DNA of 64,000 nt, from assembly GCF_051903075.1 (NCBI RefSeq), contig NZ_CP182422.1, forward strand, positions 3,224,001 through 3,288,000. Direction: 5' to 3'. Positions 16,234 to 23,969 of this stretch are shown in pieces. The position numbers were made by a program, and so were the translations under genes. Source of the stretch: Embleya sp051903075 (GTDB lineage: Bacteria; Actinomycetota; Actinomycetes; Streptomycetales; Streptomycetaceae). Positions within the stretch are counted from its first letter, which is position 1, and each line of letters begins with the position of its first letter. Below the pieces are notes generated by a model. That model worked only from the letters and a program-made list of their open reading frames with translations, did not search any database and had not been told where the DNA came from.

Positions 16234-17211
16234 TCAGCGCCCGACCAGGCGGGTTCGTGTCCGGTACTCGGGCACCGTGGCCATCGGCGGGCGTTCCCGG
16301 GCGGCGATGTCGTGGGTGCGTACGCGAAAGCCCGCCTCGTCCCGTTCGAACTGGGTCAGCACGGTGTTCGGCTCGGCCGGGTGCGCGCCGGCGGGGCCGC
16401 GGCGCAGTCGGCGCTCGACGGCCTGGAGTATCTCCGCCGCCATCCGCCCCAGGCCCGCCTCGTCCTGGTGGTTGTGCCGCCGCACACCGACGTCCACCTG
16501 GGCCATCGCGTCCAAGCCGACCAGGCGCAGGGTGTCCACGAGCATCGCGGTCTCGATGCCGTAGCCACACGGGAAGGGCAGTTGTTCGAGCAGCGTGCGG
16601 CGGGCCGCGTATTCGCCGCCGAGCGGCTGCACGAAGCCGGCCAGTTCGGGCCAGTGCAGGTTGAGCAGGGGGCGGGCGACCAGTTCGGTCACCCGGCCGC
16701 CGCCGGCGGGCACGATCGTGTCGCCGATCTCCAGCGGCCGGTCGTACATGGCCTTGACCAGCTGGACCGAGGGGTCGGTGAGCAGCGGGCCGAGGATCCC
16801 GGTGACGAAGTCCGCCGAGAAGTCCTTCAGGTCGGCGTCCACGAACGCCACGATGTCGCCGTCGGTGACCAGGAGCGAGCGCCACAACACCTCGCCCTTG
16901 CCGCGCACGGCCGGGAGCGCGGGCAGGATGTCGTCGCGGTGCACCACCCGCGCGCCCGCGTCGGCGGCCACCCGCGCGGTGTCGTCGGTGGAGCCGGAGT
17001 CGACCACCACCAGCTCGTCCACCAGCGGTACCCGCTCGACCAGCTCGGTCCGGATCACCTTGACGATGTCGCCGACCGTCGCCGCCTCGTTCAACGCGGG
17101 CAGGACGACGCTGACCCGGGTGTCGCGTTTGGCGTCGAGAAGCCTGTCGACGGGCCAGTCGGCGGCGGCGGAGGACCGCCGTCGGAGCCAGTCGCCCACC
17201 TCGTGCGTCAC
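16234..17211 (-). CDS. gpgS: Glucosyl-3-phosphoglycerate synthase (GT81)
   Basis: A 325-residue GT-A glycosyltransferase that transfers glucose from UDP-/ADP-glucose to 3-phosphoglycerate, the first step to glucosylglycerate. Features are VVLPALNEAATVG (nucleotide-binding start), VVDSGSTDDTA, the metal-binding AFVDADLKDF and the acceptor region ELVARPLLNLHWPELAGFVQPLGGEYA with PCGYGIETAML. GTG 17209-17211 is preferred because GGGGA lies upstream and the first residues THEVGDWLRRRSS fit family starts; the longer frame adds 63 unlikely residues. It is divergent from thrC and its SAM riboswitch. A dedicated phosphatase (GpgP) is not recognised in the window. Confidence 0.9.
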   Translation of the reverse strand: MTHEVGDWLRRRSSAAADWPVDRLLDAKRDTRVSVVLPALNEAATVGDIVKVIRTELVERVPLVDELVVVDSGSTDDTARVAADAGARVVHRDDILPALPAVRGKGEVLWRSLLVTDGDIVAFVDADLKDFSADFVTGILGPLLTDPSVQLVKAMYDRPLEIGDTIVPAGGGRVTELVARPLLNLHWPELAGFVQPLGGEYAARRTLLEQLPFPCGYGIETAMLVDTLRLVGLDAMAQVDVGVRRHNHQDEAGLGRMAAEILQAVERRLRRGPAGAHPAEPNTVLTQFERDEAGFRVRTHDIAARERPPMATVPEYRTRTRLVGR

Positions 17212-17405
17212 GTTCGAAGATCCCCTGTCGTCGCCGGTGTTCCGGCCTCGGTCGTTCCACCCTTTATCGTCTCGCGGGGTGGACCGGATGATCGACGCGG
17301 CACCGGTTCGGTTACAGTCGTCGTCACCGGTTACGACGATCGCACGTCGGACCGGACAAACGCGGACCGGCCACCCGGCGAAGGGTGTGTCCACCGCCAT
17401 AGCAG

Positions 17406-17555
17406 CTCATCCAGAGGGGCAGAGGGAACGGCCCGTTGAAGCCCCGGCAACCATCCGATCGTCATTCCTCGTGACGCGCTTTCGGCGCGAGCGAGCGGCC
17501 GACGAGTCGGACAGGTGCCAAGTCCGGCCCGTGGGACCCCACGGGTAAAGATGAG
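17406..17555 (+). ncRNA. SAM riboswitch (SAM-I/SAM-IV family) before thrC
   Basis: The S-box signature is clear. P1 is CTCATC (17406-17411) with GATGAG (17550-17555). The P2 and core segment reads GAGGGAACGGCCCGTTGAAG then CCCCGGCAACC, where GGGGC pairs with GCCCC. The pseudoknot/J3-4 stretch is GGTGCCAAGTCC. A terminal hairpin CCCGTGGG/CCCACGGG follows, then GTAAA. High S-adenosylmethionine should repress the thrC-cysO operon through Shine-Dalgarno sequestration or termination. I cannot separate SAM-I from SAM-IV by eye. Confidence 0.9.
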
Positions 17556-17573
17556 GACAGAAAGGCCCTCGCC

Positions 17574-18848
17574 ATGGCGACACCCACCGCCACCCGCACC
17601 ACCAGCGCCACCCCCACCTCCTTCGGTCCGGCCGTCGCGCTGTCGTGTCGCGAGTGCGGGGAGCGCACGGAGCTCGGCCCGAAGTACGCCTGCGAGTCCT
17701 GTTTCGGCCCCCTCGAGGTCGCCTACGAGTTCGGCACCGTGACGCGGGAGCGGATCGAAGCCGGGCCGCACAACATCTGGCGCTACGCGCCGCTGCTGCC
17801 GGTGTCCGCGGACGTCTCGTCCCGGCCCAGCCTGAACCCCGGCTTCACCAAGCTCGTCCGGGCCGAGAACCTGGGCCGCGAGCTGGGCGTGCGCAACCTG
17901 CACGTCAAGGACGATTCCGGGAACCCGACGCACTCCTTCAAGGACCGCGTGGTGGCGATCGCAGTCGAGGCCGCGCGTACCTTCGGCTTCACCACGCTGT
18001 CCTGCTCGTCCACCGGCAACCTGGCCGGCGCGGTGGGTGCCGCCGCCGCCCGGGTGGGCCTGCGCAGCTGTGTGTTCATCCCGTCCGACCTGGAGGCCGG
18101 CAAGGTCGTCACAGCTGCGGTCTACGGCGGCGAGCTGGTCGCCATCGAGGGGACCTACGACGAGGTCAACCGATTCTGTTCGGAGCTGATCGGCGACCCG
18201 GCCGGCGAGAGCTGGGGCTTCGTCAACGTCAACCTGCGGCCCTACTACGGCGAGGGTTCCAAGACGCTCGCCTATGAGATCGCGGAACAACTCGGCTGGA
18301 AACTGCCGGAGCAGATCGTCATCCCCATCGCGTCGGGGTCGCAGCTGACCAAGATCGACAAGGGTTTCCGCGAGTTGATCGCGCTGGGTCTGGTAGAGGA
18401 CGCGCCGTACAGGATCTTCGGCGCCCAGGCGACGGGGTGCTCCCCGGTGGCCGCCGCGTGGAAGGCCGGGCACGACGTGATCCGCCCGGTGCGGCCGGAC
18501 ACGATCGCCAAGTCGCTCGCGATCGGCAATCCCGCCGACGGCCCCTACGTGCTCGACGTGTGCAAGCGCACGGGCGGCGCGGTGGAGGACGTGAACGACG
18601 TCGAGGTGGTCGAGGCGATGAAGCTGCTCGCGCGTACCGAGGGCATCTTCGGCGAGACCGCGGGCGGGGTCACCGTGGGCTGCCTGCGCAAGCTGCTCGA
18701 GTCCGGCGCGCTGGACCCGGACGCCGAGACGGTCGTGCTCAACACGGGCGACGGCCTCAAGACGTTGGACGCGGTCACGCCGACGACCGGACCCACCGCG
18801 ACCATTCGACCCACCCTGGACTCCTTCCGAAAGGCCGGCCTCGCATGA
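17574..18848 (+). CDS. thrC: Threonine synthase
   Basis: A 424-residue PLP enzyme converting O-phosphohomoserine to threonine. Residues 22-50 hold a zinc-ribbon-like pair of cysteine pairs (C25/C28, C40/C43) seen in this ThrC class. The PLP lysine is K123 in NPTHSFKDR. STGNLAGAVGAAAARVGL and PIASGSQLTKI supply the phosphate-binding and active-site loops. ATG 17574 follows GAAAGG. A SAM riboswitch in its leader ties threonine synthesis to methionine/SAM status, since both pathways draw on phosphohomoserine. The stop overlaps the cysO-like start (ATGA). Confidence 0.95.
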   Translation: MATPTATRTTSATPTSFGPAVALSCRECGERTELGPKYACESCFGPLEVAYEFGTVTRERIEAGPHNIWRYAPLLPVSADVSSRPSLNPGFTKLVRAENLGRELGVRNLHVKDDSGNPTHSFKDRVVAIAVEAARTFGFTTLSCSSTGNLAGAVGAAAARVGLRSCVFIPSDLEAGKVVTAAVYGGELVAIEGTYDEVNRFCSELIGDPAGESWGFVNVNLRPYYGEGSKTLAYEIAEQLGWKLPEQIVIPIASGSQLTKIDKGFRELIALGLVEDAPYRIFGAQATGCSPVAAAWKAGHDVIRPVRPDTIAKSLAIGNPADGPYVLDVCKRTGGAVEDVNDVEVVEAMKLLARTEGIFGETAGGVTVGCLRKLLESGALDPDAETVVLNTGDGLKTLDAVTPTTGPTATIRPTLDSFRKAGLA

Positions 18849-19123
18849 GCGTCTCCGTTCGCATCCCGACCATCCTGCGCACCTACACGGGTGGGGCGGC
18901 GGAGGTGTCCGCCGAGGGCACCACGCTCGCCGAGGTCCTGGACTCCCTGGAAAAGGCCCACGCCGGAATTCGCGCACGCATCCTCGACGACGAGGGCAAG
19001 CTGCGTCGCTTTGTGAATCTGTACGTGGAGGACGAGGACGTGCGCTTCGCCGACGGGCTCGCCACGGCGATCCCCGACAAGGGCACCGTTTCGATCATCC
19101 CGGCGGTCGCCGGGGGTTGCTGA
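18845..19123 (+). CDS. cysO: CysO-like sulfur-carrier protein ending Gly-Gly-Cys
   Basis: A 92-residue beta-grasp protein of the MoaD/ThiS family, very close to mycobacterial CysO (IPTILR..TGG, GKLRRFVNLYVEDEDVRF, GLATAIPDKGTVSIIPAVAGG). CysO carries a C-terminal thiocarboxylate used by CysM to build cysteine on O-phosphoserine. It is translationally coupled to thrC by ATGA. The oddity is the end: after the normal AVAGG there is one extra cysteine codon (TGC) before TGA. Carriers of this family must expose a Gly-Gly carboxylate, so an extra residue would need removal, as done by JAMM/Mec+ proteases in other systems. No such protease or CysM is in the window. Confidence 0.88.
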   Translation: MSVSVRIPTILRTYTGGAAEVSAEGTTLAEVLDSLEKAHAGIRARILDDEGKLRRFVNLYVEDEDVRFADGLATAIPDKGTVSIIPAVAGGC

Positions 19124-19177
19124 CGCGATAGGCCGAGCGTCCCGATCTTCCTCGATCGGGCACGAAACGGAACCGGG

Positions 19178-19210
19178 AAATCCGCCGCGCGAGCACCGCT
19201 CGGCGGATTT
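19178..19210 (+). terminator. Terminator after thrC-cysO
   Basis: AAATCCGCC (19178-19186) pairs with GGCGGATTT (19202-19210) around a 15-nt loop and runs into TTTCTTCG, a fairly classical intrinsic terminator. A smaller hairpin, CCCGATC/GATCGGG at 19141-19160, precedes it. Confidence 0.75.
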
Positions 19211-19544
19211 CTTCGTTCCTGCCGAAGGTTGTGCGTAACCCGGGTTTAACCGGCTCCATTTCCCGTCTTTGGCGGCGGCGCGTCGGTAAACCCGTGGTCG
19301 GGATCACATCCGATATGTGTGGAAAGTCGTTTTCCTGGTGAATTGAAATACGGCTTTTTCGGAGACTCGCGAGGAATGCGAGTTTTATTCGCTCGGGAAT
19401 TCTCGTCCGATTGACCTGTTGCTCCGGGCATCCGTCCGGATACATTCAGCCGCGGTCGTAGCAGAGGGCCGGGTCCTTCTGGATACGAACCCGGAGCTGC
19501 GGCGTGCAGTATCCGTGAAAGGGCCAGTAACAGGGGAGTTAGGA
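19211..19544 (+). promoter_or_regulatory. Leader/promoter region of the cold-shock gene
   Basis: A 330-bp non-coding stretch, clearly AT-richer than its surroundings (for example AATTGAAATACGG near 19340). No convincing ORF is present. It most likely holds the promoter and the long 5' UTR typical of cold-shock mRNAs. The RBS is GGGGAG at 19533-19538. Confidence 0.5.
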
Positions 19545-19748
19545 ATGGCTCAGGGCGCCGTCAAGTGGTTCAACGCGGAGAAGGGGTACGGCTTCATCGC
19601 GGTCGACGGTGGGGCGGACGTTTTCGTCCACTACAGCGCGATCCAGATGGACGGGTACCGGACGCTCGAGGAGGGGCAGCGAGTCGAGTTCGAGATCTCG
19701 CAGGGGCAGAAGGGGCCGCAGGCCGACATGGTCCGCGTCACCGCCTGA
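19545..19748 (+). CDS. Cold-shock domain protein
   Basis: A 67-residue single-domain CSD protein. RNP1 is GYGFIAV and RNP2 is VFVHYSAI, and the start MAQGAVKWFNAEKGYGFI is the usual CspA/CspB pattern. It binds single-stranded RNA/DNA and acts as an RNA chaperone. Length is standard. It stands alone, bounded by a terminator on each side. Actinomycetes carry several paralogues, so I assign no symbol. Confidence 0.95.
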   Translation: MAQGAVKWFNAEKGYGFIAVDGGADVFVHYSAIQMDGYRTLEEGQRVEFEISQGQKGPQADMVRVTA

Positions 19749-19842
19749 ACCGGGAGCCATGCGCTCCTCTGCTTGAAACGGTCCACACACGGACTGCACG
19801 ACACATCGCGGCACATAACGCGCCCGATCCTGTCGGATCAAT

Positions 19843-19887
19843 GACCGGGGCCCGGCCTTCCCGCCAAGCGGGGGCCGGGCCCCGGTC
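19843..19887 (+). terminator. Long hairpin terminator after the cold-shock gene
   Basis: A perfect 15-bp outer stem (GACCGGGGCCCGGCC at 19843-19857 with 19873-19887) encloses a second stem CCCGC/GCGGG around CAA. This is a very stable terminator, 95 bp after the stop codon. Confidence 0.8.
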
Positions 19888-21386
19888 GTTGCACGGGCGG
19901 CGGCGGGACGCACGGGTGCGGCGGAACGCGGGCCGGGGCCGGACGGGCGGCGCAGCGCGGCGCGGGGCGCCGGGCCGGGGCAGCGCGGCGCGGGCACAGT
20001 AGGTGCGGGTACGGGTGCGGCGGAGCGCGGGCCGGGGCCGGGGCGGGCGGCGCGGCGCGGGCGGGTGGGGCGCCGGGTCGGGGCAGCGCGGCGTGGGCGC
20101 GGCAGGTGCGGGTTCGGCGGGCGGCGGCATGCGGGAGCGCCGACCGGGGCCGGACAGGCGGCGCGAGGCGAAGCGGCCGCGGGGTATCGCCGGCGCCGGT
20201 ACGGCGGTACAGGCAACCAACGCAGCCGAGCCCGCCACGCAACCCCGCGCAACCACAGGCACCCCGACCGGACCCGACGCAGGCGCAGCGGCGGGCAGAC
20301 CGGCGTGCAACAGGCACCACACCCGAACTCGGCATGGCCACAGACGCCCCGGCGTGAGCCAGGGCGGGCATAACACCCGAACCCGAGGTGGGCCCAGGGG
20401 CGGCACATCCGAACCCGTCCGGGTGCGGGCAATGCCCAGGGCCCGAGCCACCCAACCGCCACGGTCGCGCACGCACCGGCGGACGTGGGGCGGGCGCGGT
20501 GCCCGAACCCGGTGCACGCACAGGCGACACACCCGGATCTGCGCGGGCGCGAGCCAACATGGCGCAGCCGCGGCACCCAAACCCGGCATGGACACACGCG
20601 GCACACCCGGCCCCGGGCGGGCGCGGGCAACGCGGCCAGGGCCGGTGCGGGCGGACCCGGCGTGGGCCGACGCGGCGCGGGCCGGCGCGGCACTCAAGCC
20701 CGGCATGGACACCGGCGGCACACCTCGACCGTGCGGGCACGGGCGGCGCCCCGAACACGGACCACGCAACCACCGCAGACCCAGCGGCCGGGACTCCCGA
20801 TCCGGGCCGGCCCCCGGCCCGGCGCCGTGCACGCGGACGCGGCACCCGAAACCCGGTGTGGGCACACCCGTCCCGCACGGGTGCGGGCGGGCTCGGCGGC
20901 CGGGAACTCCGACCCGGGCCCGCCGCCGAAACCGTGCCGGACGGGCACCCGGGCGGCGGCGGGCGCGGCGTCCACAACGCGGGGGCACAGGCGCACACCC
21001 CGTCCCGCACGGGTGCGGGCGGGCTCGGCGGCCGGGATCCCCGATCCGGGCCTGCCGCCGAAACCGTGGCGGGCAGCCTGGCGTCGGCGGGCGCCCGCAA
21101 CCCGGGGGGCGCAGGCGGCGCACCCCGTCCCGTGCGGGCACGGGTGGCGCGGTGGCCGGGAAGCGCCGATTCCGGCCCGCCCCGGGGCAGGCGGGGCGGG
21201 CGCCGTGCGGTGGGCGGCGGCCGAACCCGGTGGGGTGTGCGCGGCACGCGCGAAGCCGTGTCGGGGTGGCCGAGGTCGGGGTGGGTGGCATGTGGATGGG
21301 CTGCGATGCGGGGTCGGGTGGGCGTGGGGGTGGGGTGTGTGACACGCGCGGGTGTGGAGTGGGGGGCCTTGGACTCGCCCGTTGCG
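19888..21386. repeat. 1.5-kb degenerate GC-rich repeat region without genes
   Basis: Almost all frames stay open here because stops are rare in such GC-rich DNA. The translations are low-complexity Ala/Arg/Pro/Gly without any fold or start signal, so I call no gene. There is repeat structure. A ~99-bp unit occurs twice (starting 19914 and 20013, GGGTGCGGCGGARCGCGGGC). A ~125-132-bp unit occurs three times (starting about 20871, 21003 and 21128), each with a TCCCGCACGGGTGCGGG-type dyad. Short motifs such as CACACCCG and GGCATGGACAC recur between them. Confidence 0.7.
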
Positions 21387-21413
21387 CTTGCACTCGGCAT
21401 GGCCGAGTGCTAA
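21387..21413. promoter_or_regulatory. CIRCE element 1 (HrcA operator)
   Basis: CTTGCACTC-N9-GAGTGCTAA, a near-perfect CIRCE with the canonical 9-nt spacer, lies 159 bp before groEL. HrcA represses through this site and releases on heat shock. Confidence 0.93.
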
Positions 21414-21422
21414 TCATTGGCG

Positions 21423-21449
21423 TTAGCACTCTGGATGTGAGAGTGACAG
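21423..21449. promoter_or_regulatory. CIRCE element 2 (degenerate right arm)
   Basis: TTAGCACTC-N9-GAGTGACAG. The left arm is perfect, the right arm keeps only GAGTG, and the spacer is again 9 nt. Together with the upstream copy it forms a tandem HrcA operator. Confidence 0.75.
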
Positions 21450-21571
21450 AAACGGACCGGGCCGGTGAGGCTCGGCACCCGTGAGGGAGGGATCCTCGCG
21501 GTGGTCGGGTCGTCCGTCGCGGGCACCTGTGCGGTCCGGCACTCACCCCCGTTCTGGGAGGACTTCACCAC

Positions 21572-23200
21572 ATGGCCAAGATCATCGCGTTCAACGAGGA
21601 AGCGCGCCGCGGCCTCGAGCGCGGGATGAACCAGCTCGCCGACGCCGTCAAGGTCACGCTGGGCCCCAAGGGCCGCAACGTCGTGCTCGAGAAGAAGTGG
21701 GGTGCGCCCACCATCACCAACGATGGTGTGAGCATCGCCAAGGAGATCGAGCTCGAGGACCCGTACGAAAAGATCGGCGCCGAGCTGGTCAAGGAGGTCG
21801 CCAAGAAGACGGACGACGTCGCCGGTGACGGTACGACGACCGCGACCGTCCTCGCCCAGGCGCTCGTCCGCGAGGGCCTGCGCAACGTGGCCGCCGGCGC
21901 GAACCCGATGGCCCTCAAGCGTGGCATCGAGAAGGCCGTCGAGGCCGTCTCCGAGCAGCTGCTCGCGCTCGCGAAGGACGTCGAGACGAAGGAGCAGATC
22001 GCCTCCACCGCCTCGATCTCCGCCGCTGACCCCCTGATCGGCGAGATGATCGCCGAGGCCATGGACAAGGTCGGCAAGGAAGGCGTCATCACCGTCGAGG
22101 AGAGCAACACCTTCGGTCTCGAGCTCGAGCTCACCGAGGGCATGCGCTTCGACAAGGGCTACATCTCGCCCTACTTCGCGACCGACATGGAGCGCATGGA
22201 GGCCGTCCTCGAAGACGCCTACGTGCTCATCGTCAACTCGAAGATCACCTCGGTGAAGGACCTCCTCCCGCTCCTCGAGAAGGTCATGCAGTCGGGCAAG
22301 CCGCTCATGATCATCTCCGAGGACGTCGAGGGCGAGGCCCTGGCCACGCTCGTCGTGAACAAGATCCGCGGCACCTTCAAGTCCGTCGCCGTCAAGGCTC
22401 CGGGCTTCGGCGACCGTCGCAAGGCCATGCTCGGCGACATCGCCATCCTCACCGGTGGCCAGGTCATCTCCGAGGAGGTCGGCCTCAAGCTCGACACCGC
22501 CGGTCTCGAACTCCTCGGCCGCGCCCGCAAGGTCGTCGTCACCAAGGACGAGACCACCATCGTCGACGGCGCCGGTGACTCGGACCAGGTCGCGGGTCGG
22601 GTCAACCAGATCCGCGCCGAGATCGAGAACTCCGACTCGGACTACGACCGCGAGAAGCTCCAGGAGCGCCTGGCGAAGCTCGCGGGCGGCGTGGCGGTCA
22701 TCAAGGCCGGTGCCGCGACCGAGGTCGAGCTCAAGGAGCGCAAGCACCGCATCGAGGACGCGGTGCGCAACGCGAAGGCCGCCGTCGAGGAGGGCATCGT
22801 CGCCGGTGGTGGCGTGGCCCTGCTCCAGGCGTCCACCATCGCGTTCGACAAGCTCGACCTGGACGGCGACGAGGCCACCGGCGCGAACATCGTGCGCCTG
22901 GCCGTCGAGGCCCCGCTCAAGCAGATCGCGGTCAACGCCGGCCTCGAGGGTGGCGTGGTTGTGGAGAAGGTGCGCAACCTGACCCCGGGTCACGGCCTCA
23001 ACGCCGCGACCGGCGACTACGTGGACCTCATCGCCGAGGGCATCATCGACCCGGCGAAGGTCACCCGTTCCGCGCTGCAGAACGCCGCGTCGATCGCCGC
23101 GCTGTTCCTGACCACCGAGGCCGTCATCGCCGACAAGCCGGAGAAGAACGCCGCTCCGGCCGGCGGCGGCGCCCCGGACATGGGCGGCATGGACTTCTGA
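21572..23200 (+). CDS. groL: 60-kDa chaperonin GroEL (stand-alone copy)
   Basis: A 542-residue chaperonin with the standard elements: MAKIIAFNEEARRGLERGMN start, LGPKGRNVVLEKKWGAPTIT, the ATP-site VAGDGTTTATVLAQ, EGIVAGGGVALL and a GGMDF C-terminus with a short Gly/Met tail. It is preceded by GGGAGG and two CIRCE elements. No groES lies next to it, so this is the orphan, main housekeeping-type GroEL (GroEL2) of actinomycetes. The C-terminus lacks the histidine-rich tail of the GroES-linked GroEL1. Codon use favours GAG, AAG and CTC, as in highly expressed genes. Confidence 0.97.
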   Translation: MAKIIAFNEEARRGLERGMNQLADAVKVTLGPKGRNVVLEKKWGAPTITNDGVSIAKEIELEDPYEKIGAELVKEVAKKTDDVAGDGTTTATVLAQALVREGLRNVAAGANPMALKRGIEKAVEAVSEQLLALAKDVETKEQIASTASISAADPLIGEMIAEAMDKVGKEGVITVEESNTFGLELELTEGMRFDKGYISPYFATDMERMEAVLEDAYVLIVNSKITSVKDLLPLLEKVMQSGKPLMIISEDVEGEALATLVVNKIRGTFKSVAVKAPGFGDRRKAMLGDIAILTGGQVISEEVGLKLDTAGLELLGRARKVVVTKDETTIVDGAGDSDQVAGRVNQIRAEIENSDSDYDREKLQERLAKLAGGVAVIKAGAATEVELKERKHRIEDAVRNAKAAVEEGIVAGGGVALLQASTIAFDKLDLDGDEATGANIVRLAVEAPLKQIAVNAGLEGGVVVEKVRNLTPGHGLNAATGDYVDLIAEGIIDPAKVTRSALQNAASIAALFLTTEAVIADKPEKNAAPAGGGAPDMGGMDF

Positions 23201-23245
23201 TCCGCTGAGGATCGGCAGTCCCGACCCACCCGGTCGGTAGCTCCA

Positions 23246-23284
23246 CGAAAGAGGCGGTCCCCTTCGGGGGGGCCGCCTCTTTCG
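23246..23284 (+). terminator. Intrinsic terminator of groEL
   Basis: CGAAAGAGGCGG pairs with CCGCCTCTTTCG around a CCCCTTCGGGGG-type loop, ending in a short T-run. It lies 46 bp after the stop. Confidence 0.92.
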
Positions 23285-23357
23285 CGTCCCTGCGGGCCCT
23301 TCCACCACTGTTCGAAGCGTGTTCGCTCGTTCGAGTGGCACAGGCGACTTACCCTGA

Positions 23358-23690
23358 AATGGTCTCCGGGCGGCCGACCTGGTGGTGATGGCTCGGGAAG
23401 ACGTGGCCACGCCGACACCGGCGCATCGGATTCTTCTCGTCGCCGAGATCACCTCCCCGAGCAATGCGAGCATCGACCGCGTCGACAAGCTGCGGGCGTA
23501 CGCACACGGACCGATTCCGCTCTACCTGCTCGTCGATCGGTGGGACAAGGACGGCCCGGCGGCAACGCTGTACTCCGAGCCCGACGGCAAGGTCTATCAG
23601 CGGGTGCAACGTGTCGATTTCGGCGGCTCGGTCGTCATCCCCGATCCCTTCGGGATCGAGTTGGACACCTCAGGCTTCCCGCCGCGGTGA
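23358..23690 (+). pseudogene. Truncated Uma2-family (PD-(D/E)XK) gene
   Basis: The translated frame reads LRADLVVMARED, then LLVAEITSPSNASIDRVDK, AYAHGPIPLYLLVDRW and VIPDPFGIELDTSGFPPR. That is the C-terminal ~105 residues of a Uma2/DUF820 nuclease-like protein, keeping the conserved EITSPS core. The N-terminal ~80 residues are missing: an in-frame TGA lies at 23355-23357 and only GTG 23382 and ATG 23388 are available as starts. A full-length member is at 48154-48750. It is probably a decayed remnant next to the RNA/TROVE-like locus. Confidence 0.7.
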
Positions 23691-23732
23691 TATTCGCCGG
23701 CATCGCCGGTCGCTCGCTCGTAGGCTCGTGAG

Positions 23733-23836
23733 GCGACTTCGGGAACTACGTGTTCCTTCTGTCTTGGCGTACAAGCGCTTTTGGGGTGCTTGGGGTTCGA
23801 ATCCCTATCCGGGACCCGTGACCTGCCCGAAGTCGC
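23733..23836 (+). ncRNA. Y-RNA-like structured RNA, copy 1 (tRNA T-arm mimic)
   Basis: A 104-nt segment that folds on inspection. P1 is GCGACTTCGGG (23733-23743) with CCCGAAGTCGC (23826-23836). An internal loop has AACT on the 5' side and GACCTG on the 3' side. P2 is ACGTGTTCC (23748-23756) with GGGACCCGT (23811-23819), with one T-C mismatch and one G-U pair. P3 is CAAGCGC/GTGCTTG (23772-23792) with a 7-nt loop. P4 is GGG-TTCGAAT-CCC (23793-23805), a perfect tRNA T-loop. A terminal stem plus a tRNA-like module is the plan of bacterial Y RNAs, which bind Ro/Rsr. The gene 134 bp downstream is Ro-like. It is not a tRNA, because there is no acceptor stem or D-arm. Confidence 0.7.
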
Positions 23837-23844
23837 GCGCCATC

Positions 23845-23949
23845 GCACCCGGGGAACTGCGTGTTCGTACAGTGCCGTTTCCGATGGGTTGGAAGCGGTC
23901 CCGGCTACGTACCGAGATCGACACCGGACCCGCGACCTGCCCCGGGTGC
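23845..23949 (+). ncRNA. Y-RNA-like structured RNA, copy 2
   Basis: A 105-nt paralogue of copy 1, starting 8 nt after it ends. P1 is GCACCCGGGG/CCCCGGGTGC (23845-23854, 23940-23949): different bases, same pairing. The AACT and GACCTG internal-loop strands are identical to copy 1. P2 is GCGTGTTCG/CGGACCCGC (23859-23867, 23925-23933), with compensatory A-T to G-C and C-G to G-C changes and the same T-C mismatch and G-U pair. P3 is CGTTTCC/GGAAGCG (23876-23897). P4 is CGG-CTACGTA-CCG (23902-23914), so the T-loop sequence is lost but its 7-nt size is kept. It ends 20 bp before the vWA gene start. A tandem cis-regulatory RNA is the main alternative. Confidence 0.7.
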
Positions 23950-23969
23950 CCACGGGGGAGCCCATTTCG

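Noticed and set aside
19838..21546. Several 300-600-residue open frames between the cold-shock gene and groEL
   Set aside because: They have no RBS or domains, extreme Ala/Arg/Pro composition, and openings on both strands at once, as expected for repetitive GC-rich DNA.
23772..23812. Possible tRNA gene, because of GGGTTCGAATCCC preceded by a 7-bp, 7-nt-loop hairpin
   Set aside because: No acceptor stem, D-arm or variable loop can be built; the hairpins sit back to back. The larger paired structure and its paralogue explain it better as a structured RNA.
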